NCBI RefSeq assembly: GCF_022179385.1
Contig: NZ_BPQS01000022.1
Location: 1 to 64,000 of the forward strand
Direction of reading: 5' to 3'
DNA length: 64,000 bases
Source of the DNA: Methylobacterium longum
Lineage (GTDB): Bacteria > Pseudomonadota > Alphaproteobacteria > Rhizobiales > Beijerinckiaceae
In this document: positions 44,419-54,126 of the stretch, piece after piece
Layout: the number at the start of each line of letters is the position of its first letter
How positions within the stretch are numbered: position 1 is the stretch's first letter
Notes under the pieces: generated by a model
What the model saw: the letters and a program-made list of their open reading frames with translations, nothing else
Databases searched by the model: none
What the model was told of the DNA's origin: nothing
Translations under genes and position numbers: made by a program

Positions 44419-45048
44419 ATGAACGATCTGACCAGCATCGACGCGCTGATGCGCTCCGTGCCCGTCATTCCGGTCCTGGTGATCGACGACGTGGCCCAGG
44501 CCCGGCCCATCGCCGAGGCCCTGGTGAAGGGCGGGCTCACCGCCCTGGAGGTCACCCTGCGCACGCCGGCCGCCCTTGAGGTCATCCGGGAGATGACCCG
44601 GGTCGAGGGCGCGGTGGTGGGCGCCGGGACGGTGCTCAACTCGCAGGACCTCGACAGGGCGCTCGCGGCGGGGGCCGAGTTCATCGTCTCGCCGGGCCTG
44701 ACGGCGCCGCTGACCGACGCCGCCAGGGCCAACGGCGTGCCCTACCTGCCGGGCGTCGCCACGGCCGCCGACATCATGCGCGGCCTCGACCACGGCCTCG
44801 ACCGGTTCAAGTTCTTCCCGGCCGAGGCCGCGGGCGGGATCAAGGCGCTGAAGGCGCACGCGGCGGTGTTCGGCGCGGTGCGGTTCTGCCCCACCGGCGG
44901 GATCACCGAGGCGACCGCGCCGGACTGGCTGGCGATCCCGTCCGTGCTCTGCGTCGGCGGCAGCTGGGTGGTGAAGCCCGGCACCCCCGACCCGGCAGCG
45001 ATCGAGCGGGCGGCGCGGGCCGCCGCCGGCCTGCGGAAGGCGGCGTAA
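44419..45048 (+). CDS. eda: KDPG aldolase (2-dehydro-3-deoxyphosphogluconate aldolase)
   Basis: Cleaves KDPG to pyruvate and glyceraldehyde-3-phosphate by a Schiff base. The 209-residue TIM barrel has ALEVTLRTPAALEVI (catalytic Glu), VVGAGTVLNSQDL, and FKFFPAEAAGGIKALKA (Schiff-base Lys). CPTGGITEATAPDWLAIPSVLCVGGSW binds phosphate. ATG 44419 with GGAG 4 bases upstream is chosen. It forms a two-gene operon with edd. Confidence 0.95.
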   Translation: MNDLTSIDALMRSVPVIPVLVIDDVAQARPIAEALVKGGLTALEVTLRTPAALEVIREMTRVEGAVVGAGTVLNSQDLDRALAAGAEFIVSPGLTAPLTDAARANGVPYLPGVATAADIMRGLDHGLDRFKFFPAEAAGGIKALKAHAAVFGAVRFCPTGGITEATAPDWLAIPSVLCVGGSWVVKPGTPDPAAIERAARAAAGLRKAA

Positions 45049-45171
45049 CGCTGCGGAGGGCTGCCGGCCTCGCGAGGAGGCACGCCCGAACCGGGTGGAT
45101 CGAGGCACCGGCGTTGCCGCAGCGCCCACGAGCCGACATGGTGGTCCTCACGCAGGTGCGGTGGAGTCTTC

Positions 45172-46983
45172 GTGTCGGCATGGCCACAGGGCGGCGGCGA
45201 GATGGCCGAGCGCATCCGCCACCACGATTGGCAGCGCACGCCCCTCGGGCCGATCGCCCGGTGGTCGCAGCGACTGACGCTGATGGTCGAGCAGGTGCTG
45301 GCCAATCCGCTGGTCGCGAGCCTCGTATGCGGCCCGGAGCGGATCCTCCTCTACAACGACGCCGCCGCGAAACTCTACGGCGATCGGCACCCCCAAGCGC
45401 TGGGCCGTCCGCTCGCCGCGACCTTCCCGGAGGGCTGGGCCACGGTGGCGCCCTTCTACGAGCGGGCCTTCGCCGGCGAGTCCGTGCCGGTGGCCGGGCA
45501 GCCCCTGGATACCCGGGGGGAGGGGGAGGCGACCGAGGTCTTCGACGCCCTCCTCATCCCCGTGCGCGAGGCGGGCGGACAGGTCGCTTACGTCCACATG
45601 AGCGGGAGCGATTTCAGGGCGCGCGCGGTCTCGGAGACGCTGCTGCGCGCGAGCGAGGCCCGGTACCGCCACCTGTTCAATGCGATCGACGAGGGCTTCT
45701 GCACCATCGAGGTGCTGTTCGATGATGCCGCGCGTCCGGTCGACTACCGTATCCTGTCCGTGAACACGGCCTTCGAGCAGCAGACCGGTCTCAAGGATGT
45801 GGTGGGTAGAACCGCCCGGGCGCTGGCCCCCGATCTGGAGCCGCACTGGTTCGAGACCTACGGGCGGATCGCCCGCACCGGCAGAGCCGAACGCTTCGAG
45901 GACCGCGCCGACGCGCTCGGGCGCTGGTACGATGTCTACGCCTTTCCGGTCGGGACGACCGCGCAGGGGCAGGTGGCGGTTCTCTTCAAGGACGTCCTGC
46001 CGCGCAAGCGCGCCGAGGAGCTGCTGCGCGCCAGCGAGGAGCGGTTCCGCGGCCTAGTCGAGGGGTTCGGCCAGTTCAGCTGGGAAGCCTCGGCCGACGG
46101 CACCACCGAGGTCGACAGTCCGGGATGGCGCGCCTTCACCGGGCAGCATCGGGACGCTTGGCTGGGGCGCGGCTGGGTCGCGGCCATCCATCCGGACGAC
46201 CGAGACGCCACCGAGCGGATGTGGAAGGCCGCGGTCTCGACCGGGAGCGTCGTCGATCACGAATACCGTCTCTGGCATGCTCCGAGTGCGTCGTGGCGGT
46301 GGTCGAACGTCCGCGCGGTGCCGATCACGAATCCGGATGGATCGATCCGGAAATGGTCGGGGGTCAACATCGACGTCACGGACCGCCACAGGCTGCTGGC
46401 GCGGCAGGAGGTGCTGGTCAACGAACTCCAGCATCGCGCGCGCAACCTCCTCGGCGTTGTCGCCGCGGTGGCGAACAGGACGCTGGGTCGGGGCGGTCCG
46501 ATTGAGGCCTTCGAGGAGCGGCTGCAGGCGCTCAGCCGGGCTCAGGGACTGCTCAGCCAGTTCGGCAGCGATACCGTCGAGGTCGGCGCCCTGGTGCGAG
46601 CCGAGCTCGCCGCGCATGCCGATGCCGGGTCCGGGCGCGTCGACGTCGCCGGGCCGGAGATCCACCTCACAGCCCGGCAGGTCCAGAACTTCGCGCTGGC
46701 GCTGCACGAGCTGGCCACGAACGCCGTCAAGTACGGGGCGCTGCGCGCGGGCTGCGGGCACCTCGCCGTGACCTGGACGGTGGTGCCCGGCTGCCGCGAG
46801 CGCCGTCGGTTGGCGCTGAGCTGGGTGGAGAGCGGCGTCGCCATCGACCCGGGGGCAATCACCCGCCGCGGCTACGGTACGGAGCTGATCCAGGAGGCGC
46901 TGGCCTACGCGCTGCAGGCGGAGGTCGATTACGCCCTGGACGCGGACGGCGTACGCTGCCGGATCGAATTGCCGGTGTCGTGA
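45172..46983 (+). CDS. HWE-family sensor histidine kinase with PAS domains
   Basis: 603 residues, no membrane segment. An N-terminal PAS-like region (MAERIRHHDWQRTPLGPIARW) is followed by PAS domains at about 155-280 and 285-405. The HWE catalytic core has H-box ELQHRARNLLGVVAAVANRT (His 421) and N-box LALHELATNAVKYGAL, the HWE/HisKA_2 form found mainly in Alphaproteobacteria. Such kinases often act in light, stress or general stress (PhyR) signalling; no partner gene is adjacent. GTG 45172 keeps the typical WPQGGGEMAERIR N-terminus. Confidence 0.9.
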   Translation: MSAWPQGGGEMAERIRHHDWQRTPLGPIARWSQRLTLMVEQVLANPLVASLVCGPERILLYNDAAAKLYGDRHPQALGRPLAATFPEGWATVAPFYERAFAGESVPVAGQPLDTRGEGEATEVFDALLIPVREAGGQVAYVHMSGSDFRARAVSETLLRASEARYRHLFNAIDEGFCTIEVLFDDAARPVDYRILSVNTAFEQQTGLKDVVGRTARALAPDLEPHWFETYGRIARTGRAERFEDRADALGRWYDVYAFPVGTTAQGQVAVLFKDVLPRKRAEELLRASEERFRGLVEGFGQFSWEASADGTTEVDSPGWRAFTGQHRDAWLGRGWVAAIHPDDRDATERMWKAAVSTGSVVDHEYRLWHAPSASWRWSNVRAVPITNPDGSIRKWSGVNIDVTDRHRLLARQEVLVNELQHRARNLLGVVAAVANRTLGRGGPIEAFEERLQALSRAQGLLSQFGSDTVEVGALVRAELAAHADAGSGRVDVAGPEIHLTARQVQNFALALHELATNAVKYGALRAGCGHLAVTWTVVPGCRERRRLALSWVESGVAIDPGAITRRGYGTELIQEALAYALQAEVDYALDADGVRCRIELPVS

Positions 46984-47376
46984 CCGGCGCCCGCGGAGCC
47001 CTGCTTCGCCCGCCACGCTGCCGCGGCCGTCGAGCACGCGCGGAGCGACCGATCGGGTGCCACACTGGACGCGACACCGGACGCCGCGACGGCCGAACGA
47101 TCCGGCGGCGCGGTCAGTTGTCGGCCGGATCCGGACCGATCATCCCGAGTAACGCGTCGCCGAAGCGCCTGGGGGCAGGTGGCTCGAGGATGCTCATATG
47201 GATCGACATCAGCAGCAGGAGCTTCTCGGACTGCAAATCGGAAGCACCGCCGTCGCCGGTAGCGCGCTCCGGCGACGCGTAGACAAGGCGGACGGCTCCG
47301 TGCGCTGTCCTCCCGAGCCGCGGGCGGGACCCACCCCGACGCCTCGGGACAGCCCCTGCGTTCGCACGGCATCCGG
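46984..47376. other. Region between the HWE kinase and a small gene
   Basis: 393 bases without a convincing gene. A 27-codon minus-strand frame (47197-47114) and a plus-strand frame at 47198 exist, but neither has a good ribosome binding site. Confidence 0.3.
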
Positions 47377-47583
47377 ATGGACATCATGGAGATCCGTGAC
47401 GGCGGTGACCGCTCCGTGCTCGGCACGCCGCTCGTGACGGGAAAACCGCTGGAGCGTGTGGCCAACCTGGCCATCGCGCTCAAGCAGGCGCTCACCGACG
47501 ACAGGCCGGTGGAGACGCGCGCCGCCGCCGATCGTCTGCTGTTCGACTTGGGCCGCACCCTCGTCCGGATTGAGGCGCCCTGA
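47377..47583 (+). CDS. Small hypothetical protein
   Basis: 68 residues, helical, mildly basic: MDIMEIRDGGDRSVLGTPL, then ANLAIALKQALTDDRPVETRAAADRLLFDLGRTLVRIEAP. Heptad-like Leu/Ala spacing suggests a helical dimer. No domain is recognised. The residue composition is much more protein-like than in the overlapping frames. Confidence 0.5.
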   Translation: MDIMEIRDGGDRSVLGTPLVTGKPLERVANLAIALKQALTDDRPVETRAAADRLLFDLGRTLVRIEAP

Positions 47584-47620
47584 GCGGCGGCCACGCCGAA
47601 GGTCGCCGGGGCGCGCCGTG

Positions 47621-48049
47621 CTAGTTGATCAGGCAGAACCCGGTCCCGTCTGACCCCACCCGGCCGACCGTTCGCTCGGGCGCGCAGGGCGGCCGAAGCA
47701 CCCGGGCTTCCTGCATCGGATGAAGCCCCGGAAGTTCGGAGCGGGCAGGCTGCGCGACCCGCTCTCCGGCCGGAGACGTCTCGGCGGACCAGGCCGGCAC
47801 GACCGCGCCCGCGGCAGCAGCCGACGCGACCCGCCCGGGGGTGACGACCAGCGCCGACCCAGAGCCCGGCATGCCCGCCCGCGGCTCGATGCGCGTCTCG
47901 CGCGACGGATTCGGTACGGCCGGCCGATAGGTCGCGTGCGTGCGCCCGGAGAACAGCCGCCCGAATCCTCGGCCGGCCCGCGCCTCCGCGGCTTGACTGC
48001 CGACGACCAGCATCAGCGTCGTTGCTCCGGCCACCATCCAGGTCCGCAT
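47621..48049 (-). CDS. Hypothetical secreted protein
   Basis: 142 residues from ATG 48049, with GAGGAGCG upstream. A signal peptide (MRTWMVAGATTLMLVVGSQA, cleavage near AEA-RA) precedes a Pro/Arg-rich, probably disordered mature part. Two cysteines near the C-terminus (PPCAPERT, GFCLIN) could form a disulphide. No family is recognised. Confidence 0.55.
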   Translation of the reverse strand: MRTWMVAGATTLMLVVGSQAAEARAGRGFGRLFSGRTHATYRPAVPNPSRETRIEPRAGMPGSGSALVVTPGRVASAAAAGAVVPAWSAETSPAGERVAQPARSELPGLHPMQEARVLRPPCAPERTVGRVGSDGTGFCLIN

Positions 48050-48089
48050 GGCTCGCTCCTCGCAGCGCGGTGATAATGCCGGAGGCGCG

Positions 48090-48422
48090 TTACCAATCAC
48101 TGTGAGTATTGTATTGAAATCGAAAGATCGGCCCGTCGGAACAAGCGGTCCGTGCCGAACCTGCAGCTCGGGCCGCCCGGGCCAGCCGCTTTCGATCCAG
48201 GTCCGGGCCGTGCAGGCCCTGGAGGTCGGGGACATCGCGGGCGCCATGGAATGAGAAGACCTGCCGCTCGCCCGCGCGGACGATGTCCCGCGGCGCATCG
48301 CGCGGACGGATCCGCGCCGGCAGCGTCTCGACGGCCCGGCGCTCCGCGTTCGACACGATGGCGCTGCTCACCTGTTTGCCGGTGAGCATGGCGGCGGGAT
48401 GTGCATCGGGGGTTGGCGGCAT
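48090..48422 (-). CDS. Hypothetical protein, 110 residues
   Basis: The ATG at 48422 follows AAGGTGGA at good spacing. The N-terminal half looks like a real soluble protein: AAMLTGKQVSSAIVSNAERR, then ETLPARIRPRDAPRDIVRAGERQVFSF. Further on HGARDVPDLQGLHGPDLDRKRLARAARAAG keeps protein-like composition. No family is recognised. The last 15 residues run into an AT-richer stretch and may not be original. Confidence 0.42.
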   Translation of the reverse strand: MPPTPDAHPAAMLTGKQVSSAIVSNAERRAVETLPARIRPRDAPRDIVRAGERQVFSFHGARDVPDLQGLHGPDLDRKRLARAARAAGSARTACSDGPIFRFQYNTHSDW

Positions 48423-48847
48423 GTCGATCCACCTTGCCGTGCAAGTGGAAGCGCTGATCTCTCCCGGCCAACCGCCGCTGTGTCGAACCGGACCATAATG
48501 GTGCGCAATCGAAAACGCCTTGTGTGCGCAGTTGCGTTGCGGACCAGGCGCCGAAGTAGAACGAGACCGAATCGGGCGCTTGATAATCTTCGCCTCTGTG
48601 AGCCGGGCCGGATAATTCGGGCGTTCTCCGTTTGGATGATCTCACAGGAGGAGCGGAGGCCGTTTCCCGAATACATGGCGTCGGGTGCGCTGCAGGCCCC
48701 ATCAAGGCCGCCGCCGGCTGTCGGTTCGATCCGAGGACTCTGGATCGACCGGCCCCATCATCCACAGGTCGGCGAAGGCGGCGCTGTTGGAACCAGCCGC
48801 GATGCGATAAATTAACCTAGGTGCAAAATGCGTTTGGGGGCGTCCGC
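48423..48847. other. Intergenic region
   Basis: 425 bases with lower GC than the surroundings and no supportable gene. It separates the divergent hypothetical genes at 48422 (minus) and 48848 (plus), so it should hold their promoters. Confidence 0.3.
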
Positions 48848-49057
48848 ATGGGCTTCACGTTTGTGACGGGTCAGGACGACCACGTCCTGGAAGATGCGGT
48901 TCGTCGCGGGGTTGCCGACGGGTTGGCGCGCATGCTGGGCGTACCCAAGCATCCGGACAGCGTCCAAGCGATGCTGGACAGCGACGCGCGAGCCCGGGAG
49001 GAGAGCGTCAACGTTCCCGTGCAAGCGACCGCAGGCACGGTCCGAACCACCCGGTAA
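48848..49057 (+). CDS. Small hypothetical protein
   Basis: 69 residues from ATG 48848, with GGGGGCG upstream. MGFTFVTGQDDHVLEDAVRR, then GVADGLARMLGVPKHPDSVQAMLDSDARAREE looks like a helical soluble protein. A GTG at 48821 would add nine residues. No family is recognised. Confidence 0.5.
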   Translation: MGFTFVTGQDDHVLEDAVRRGVADGLARMLGVPKHPDSVQAMLDSDARAREESVNVPVQATAGTVRTTR

Positions 49058-49612
49058 ACCGCAGGCTATCCGGCACCACCGCAGTAAGCCCCCCGTCAGG
49101 ACCTCTGCCGCGGTGAAGATCTTCAAATTGACAACGGCATAGTCGCGCCGCAGCCGCGGGTGGGCATCGGCGTGCGGCAGCCCGTTCGGCCGCATCCCCG
49201 TTGAACGCGGGTGGGCTCATCATCGGACGAGCGGTCGCTCACGTGCGTCCCAGCTCCGACGTCTGGCATCGTCGTCGGTCTTGAGCGTCCGCCCGTAGTG
49301 AGAGGCGCGTGATCCGCAAACCCATCCCGTGAGAACCTGCCGACGCGCAGGATGAGGGTGTGGGGTCGAGGTCCGCCCCTTCGGACCCGACGCAGCCGGA
49401 CCGTTCGAGGTCGATCAGGCGCTCGGGGCCGCCCGCGGTCATGGCGCGCGTAGAGCGGGTCCCTCCGCTTCGGTCGCGTTCGCGAGCGGCCCATCGGGCA
49501 AAGCCATGACCGGATGGTGCTGGCGGTACCATCCTGAGGGGGGAGCCTCCACGCCTGAGGCCCATCTTCGGCACAAGACGACGCGGAGCCCGACCGAAAC
49601 CCGCTCCCTCGC
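49058..49612. other. Region downstream of the AraC gene
   Basis: 555 bases with only shadow frames. The frame-shifted AraC reading continues through it without recognisable motifs. No RNA gene or repeat was seen. Confidence 0.35.
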
Positions 49613-50624
49613 TCACGCGCTCCGCGCGTCGGAACCCGCGGTTGCGTCCGCAATGGCGGCCTGAAGCCGACCTGCCTGCTCCGGCGACCGCCGAACCTGC
49701 GAGGGCGTGAGCCCGAAGCGCCTGCGGAAGGTTCGGTTGAAGTACGACAGGTCGCCGAAGCCGACATCGAAGGCGATGCCCCCCGACCGGCCGCGGGTCC
49801 GCGCCATCCGTCAGGCGCTGCATCGCCCGATCGAGGCGGCGGGCGAGGACGAAGCCCGAGAAGGTCTCGCCTTCTGCCTGGAACATCGCCTGGATCTGCC
49901 GGCTCGAGATCCGCTGGGCCTGCGCGACGGTGTCCAGGCTCAGGTCCGGGCTGCCGAGGCGCTGCTCGACCTCGGCCTTGAGCGCCTGGATCCGCTGATC
50001 GCGCCGCTTCGGGGCCGGCGCGTCTGCCTGAAGGTCGGGTTCGCGCACGATGAGGGCGAGGAGCTGGGTCAGGTGCTGGCGCACCAGCTCCGCCAGCGCG
50101 GGCGTGGCGGCGGGAATCAGCCCACGCAGCAGGCCCGCGGCGTAGGCGGTCAAGGTCTGCAGGCCCGGATGGTCCCGCTCGACCCGCCTGAGAAAGCCGG
50201 CATCGAGGCCGGCGAGGGGCTCCGAAAGCCGGGTGCGATCGAGCGCCAGGACGTCGATCCGCTCGACGCCCGTCGCGGCGAACACGGCGCCCCGGCTCGC
50301 TGCCACGAGCAGCGCGTCGCGCGAGCAGCAGGCGAGCGTGCGCCCGCCCTGTGTCACCTGAAGACGTCCGGCCGCCGGCCGCACCAGGAGCAGGCGCTCC
50401 ACCAGGGCATCGTCGCTCCAAATTCGGGCGGGCCCGAACACGGAGGCTATGCCCAGATCGGGGATCAGGCGGATCGCGGTCCGGCCGCGGAACGGGACCG
50501 CATCCGCCCCCTCGATCGCCCGCGGGAGCCCGCCCCCGACGGGCCCGATCGCCGTGGCGACGAGCGGCGCGCCCTTCGACGCCTTCGAGGCCGTGGTCCT
50601 GGCCGGATCTGTCCGCTTCGTCAT
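49613..50624 (-). pseudogene. AraC-family regulator, frameshifted in its DNA-binding domain
   Basis: From ATG 50624 the frame encodes an N-terminal sensor region, then the first AraC HTH (LSLDTVAQAQRISSRQIQAMFQAEG). After RAMQRLTDGADPRPVGG it leaves frame. The second HTH, GIAFDVGFGDLSYFNRTFRRRFGLTPSQVR, continues in another frame and stops at 49613. The switch lies at a run of six C (plus strand 49779-49784); removing one base restores a protein of about 336 residues. It is divergent from the siderophore receptor gene, the position of RhrA/PchR-type activators. It could be a real mutation or a homopolymer sequencing error. Confidence 0.75.
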
Positions 50625-50887
50625 CGCACACCCAATGCAGCCGGATCCTGCGCAGCAGTCCGCACCCATGCTCGCCCGAGTCCAAGCGCACGGCGTGTCA
50701 TCATGCTAGAGGCTCAAGATGATGTCGAGAGTTCCGGCTGTTTAGACTTCTGGCAACGGGCTGATAGCCGAGCGATCCTCTCATTGGACGAATTTTAATC
50801 TGCGCTCTTCGCCGATCGCGTGTCTTTTGTACACGGGTATCGACCTTGCGCGGCGGCAACGAGACGCCCCGACGAGGGCGTACAGGG

Positions 50888-53056
50888 ATGGGTCTGAGGG
50901 TCATGAGGAATGTCGGTCTCGTCGCGATCCTCAGTGCGGGGACGATCCTGGCCGGGCCGGCCCGGGGCCAGATCGCCGCCCCGACGGTCGCCCTGGACGA
51001 GATCTCGGTCACCGCCACCCGCGCCCCGCGGCGGCTCGAGGACGTGCCGCAGAGCGTCCAGGTCGTCGACCGCGACCAGATCCGCCAGCAGCTCGCCCTG
51101 ACGTCGAGCCCCTCGGCCGTGCTGTCCAAGCTGGTGCCGGGATTCTCGGCGCCGAACGGCACCATCTCCAGCGCCTCCGAGAGCTTTCGCGGCCGCAACC
51201 TCCTGGTCCTGATCGACGGCGTTCCGGTGAACACGCCGCTGCGGGACGTCTCGCGCATCCTCAACCTGATCGACCTCAATTCCGTGGAGCGGATCGAGGT
51301 GGTCGCGGGCGCCTCAAGCCTCTACAGCGCGGGCGCCACGGGCGGCACGGTCAACTTCATCACCCGCCGTCCCACCGACGGGAAGCCCATCGTCACCGTC
51401 AACACCGCGCTGCGGACCTTCACGGCCGATCCCGTCCACGGTCTCGCGCCGGAAACCTCGATCAGCGTGACCGGCAAGGTGCCGGACGGCGTCGATTACG
51501 CCTTCACCGGGTCGGGCCGCTTCGCCGCCCGCAGCTACGACGGCAAGGGCCGGGAGATGCCCTCCGACGGGCAGCTCGGCCAGGGCGGCGGCGACCGCTT
51601 CCAGCTTGGGAACATCAATCTGCGCCTGGGCCACGACCTCGATCTCGGCAAGCGCCTCGAATTCGGCCTCACCCAGATCCTGCTCAACCAGGATCCGCGC
51701 TATCTCACGGATTACAGCGGATCCTACGCGCGGCCGAACTACGCGCGGTCCTATCCGGGCCTGCCGGTGGCCGAGGACACGCGGTCGCTTTACCTGCGCT
51801 ACACCGACCGGGACACGCCGCTCGGGTCCCTGTCGCTGCTCGGCTTCTTCAACGACATCAACAAGCGCTTCAACTATACGGAATTCGCCTATCCGGCGAA
51901 CCCCTTCGTCACATACTCGTTCACGCCCGCCGCGCCGACGAGCCCCGCCAACCAATCCGCCCTCGCGACCGAGCGCGGCGGCATCAATCTCACCCTCGAC
52001 ACGGATCTGAGCGTCCTCCTGCCCGGGATGAAGCTGACCTGGGGCACGGACGTGATCTCGGAATCCACGCGCCAGCGATCCCGCGACGGCGCGGACGTGT
52101 TCACGCCGCTCCAGCAGAACAGCTATGCCGGCTTCGCTCTTCTGCAGCTGCCCGTGGGGGAGCGGCTGACCCTGCGGGCCGGCCTGCGCTACGAGCATTT
52201 CGACCTCGACGTGGCGGGCTACACGCGGCCGACCACCTTCGCGGCGACCGCCGCCCGCAATGCCCTCGGCTACTCCACCTTCGTGCTGCCGGCGCTCGCC
52301 GTCACGGGCGGCCGCTTCGCCTACGCGGCCCCGACCTTCAACGCCGGCGCGACCTTCAACCTCCTGCCCGGCATCGATCTCTACGGCGGCTTCAGCCAGG
52401 GCTACGCGCTCGCCGATATCGGCGCCTTCACGCGGCGGGCCGGCCTGTCGCTCGCCTATGCCTGCCCGGTGACGCGGCCGTTCTGCCTGCCCGCGGGGAC
52501 CGCCGTGGCGTATGCCAGCATCGCCCCGCAGGCGCAGATCGTGAACTCCTACGATTTCGGCCTCCGCGGCCGTGCGGGGATCTTCTCGGGCTCGCTGGGC
52601 GGGTTCGTGTCGACCTCGGACGAGGGCACGACCTTCGACCCGCTGACCAGCCGGCTGAGCCAGCAGAAGGAGATGATCTACGGCGTCGAGTTCACCGGCA
52701 ACGCGCAGGTGAGCGAGCAGCTCAGCCTCGGCGCCGTGCTCGGCTATCGTGAGGGCCGCTACGATACCAACCGGGACGGGCGCCTCGACAGCGATCTGCC
52801 CAACAACCGCATCGGCGCGCCCTTCCGCGCCACCCTGTCGGGGACGTACCTGTTCGAGAACGGCGTGTCGTTCCGCCTCGAGGGCGAGGGTTTCAGCGGG
52901 CGCAACGCCCGCATCGACCTGGTCGGCACCCGCTACCGCCTGAAGGACGCCTTCACGGTGAACGCCGCCGTCGGCGCGCCGGTGGCCGGCGGCGAACTCT
53001 ACGCCTTGTATCTTGAAGTTGCCCGCTGGCGCGAAGCCAGCGAGGCTACATGGTGA
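50888..53056 (+). pseudogene. TonB-dependent siderophore receptor, 5' part, truncated by an IS110 element
   Basis: Outer-membrane ferric-siderophore importer. A signal peptide (LVAILSAGTILAGPARGQ) is followed by the TonB box region EISVTATRAPRRLEDVPQSVQVVD. The plug domain (SFRGRNLLVLIDGVPVNTPL; VERIEVVAGASSLYSAGATGGTVNFITRR) and most of the 22-strand barrel come next. The native sequence ends at codon TAC-GCC (52999-53004). From 53005 the frame reads IS DNA, adding 17 foreign residues to the stop at 53056. The lost 38-codon C-terminus, including the terminal Phe, is at 54142-54259. ATG 50888 is preferred to TTG 50846. Confidence 0.9.
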
Positions 53057-53178
53057 GGGTCAGCCCGCGTTCGCCTTGGGCTTGTAAGCCCGTGACAGAG
53101 CAAGGTGCGGCCCTCACCCCGACAGTCCCAAACCCGGACAGCCGCTCGGGCCCGAGCCCGCATTTGCAAGGTAGGGTC
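53010..53178 (+). ncRNA. Predicted bridge RNA of the IS110 element
   Basis: The leader folds in three parts. First, a 5' hairpin CGCTGGC/GCCAGCG (53024-53042). Second, a target loop closed by GGTGAGGG/CCCTCACC (53052-53059 with 53111-53118) and CCGC/GCGG (53065-53068 with 53107-53110), containing a small hairpin at 53078-53091. Third, a donor region closed by ACCC/GGGT (53132-53135 with 53174-53177). Target guides: TTCGCCT (53070-53076) matches host TACGCCT at 6/7, and GACAGAG (53094-53100) matches the complement of CTCCGTC at 6/7. Donor guides: ACAGCCGCT (53138-53146) is identical to the right end (54135-54143), and TGCAAG (53165-53170) pairs with left-end CTTGTA with one wobble. That IS110 elements encode bridge RNAs is established; this fold is my own manual reading. 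Confidence 0.7.
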
Positions 53179-54126
53179 ATGGACGAACAACGCACCATCT
53201 TCGTCGGCATCGACGTGTCCAAGGACCGTCTCGACGTTCACCTCAGACCCTCGGGCGAGGCCTTCCATGTCGCTCGGGACACCAAGGGGCTGGAGGTTCT
53301 CGCGCGCCGCTTTGGTAGCCTTCCAGTTGCCCTTGTCGTCCTGGAAGCCACGGGCGGCTTCGAGGCGAGTGTCGCTGCAGCGCTTGCAGTGGCCGGACTG
53401 CCGCTCTGCATCGTGAACCCACGCCAGATCCGCGACTTCGCCAGAGCCATGGGCCGGTTGGCGAAGACCGACACGCTCGACGCTGAGGTGATCGCCCTCT
53501 TCGCCGAACGCATCAGACCACCTGCCAGGCCCCTGCCGGAACCGGAGAGAAGCCACTTCGCCGAACTCGTGAGCCGGCGCCGCCAGATCATCGGGATGAT
53601 CAACATGGAGACCAACCGCCGCGATCAAGCCGTGGACAAGCAGCTGATCCGGAGGCTCAATCGGCACATCACCTTCCTGGAGAGAGAGCTCTCGGAACTC
53701 GACGGTGACATTGGTCAAGCCATCAAGGCCTCTCCGGTCTGGTGCGAGACCGAGGCGTTGCTCAAGTCCGTTCCCGGGGTCGGCGACGTCACCGCGCGCA
53801 CGCTTCTGGCTCAGCTGCCTGAACTCGGCACCATCGGACGCCACCAGCTTGCCGCTCTCGTCGGCATCGCTCCGATCAACCGCGATTCTGGCCTGATGCG
53901 CGGCCGGCGATCCATCGCGGGTGGGCGAACATCTGTACGGGGCGTGCTGTACATGGCAGCGCTGACCACCATCCGCCGAGGCTCTCCGTTCCGGCCCTTC
54001 TACGAGCGACTCACGCTTCGTGGCCGACCGAGGAAGGTTGCTCTCGTGGCAGTGATGCGAAAACTCCTCGTCACGCTCAATGCCATCGTCCGCAACCGCA
54101 CGCCATGGCAATCGGTCATGGCTTGA
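53179..54126 (+). CDS. IS110-family transposase (bridge-RNA-guided recombinase)
   Basis: 315 residues. The RuvC-like DEDD domain has Asp12 (FVGIDVSKDRLDV), Glu56 (VVLEATGG), and Asp98/Asp101 (AKTDTLDAEV). After a coiled-coil linker (about 125-190), the Tnp20 domain has LKSVPGVGDVTARTLLAQLPE and NRDSGLMRGRRSIAGGR. This includes the expected catalytic Ser237, then VRGVLYMAAL. The residue layout follows IS621. ATG 53179 with AGGTAGGG is chosen over upstream starts, which would lie in the bridge-RNA leader. The gene looks intact and could be active. Confidence 0.93.
   Translation: MDEQRTIFVGIDVSKDRLDVHLRPSGEAFHVARDTKGLEVLARRFGSLPVALVVLEATGGFEASVAAALAVAGLPLCIVNPRQIRDFARAMGRLAKTDTLDAEVIALFAERIRPPARPLPEPERSHFAELVSRRRQIIGMINMETNRRDQAVDKQLIRRLNRHITFLERELSELDGDIGQAIKASPVWCETEALLKSVPGVGDVTARTLLAQLPELGTIGRHQLAALVGIAPINRDSGLMRGRRSIAGGRTSVRGVLYMAALTTIRRGSPFRPFYERLTLRGRPRKVALVAVMRKLLVTLNAIVRNRTPWQSVMA

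Noticed and set aside
47114..47197. 27-residue minus-strand frame (MSILEPPAPRRFGDALLGM and on)
   Set aside because: Protein-like composition, but no Shine-Dalgarno and no context; too short to support.
48097..48765. 222-codon minus-strand frame
   Set aside because: Arg/Pro/Gly-rich and overlaps a better-supported 110-residue frame with a good ribosome binding site.
53050..53178. N-terminal extension of the IS110 transposase from an upstream start
   Set aside because: The extra 43 residues are not IS110-like, and the DNA is accounted for by the bridge RNA fold; ATG 53179 has a good ribosome binding site.
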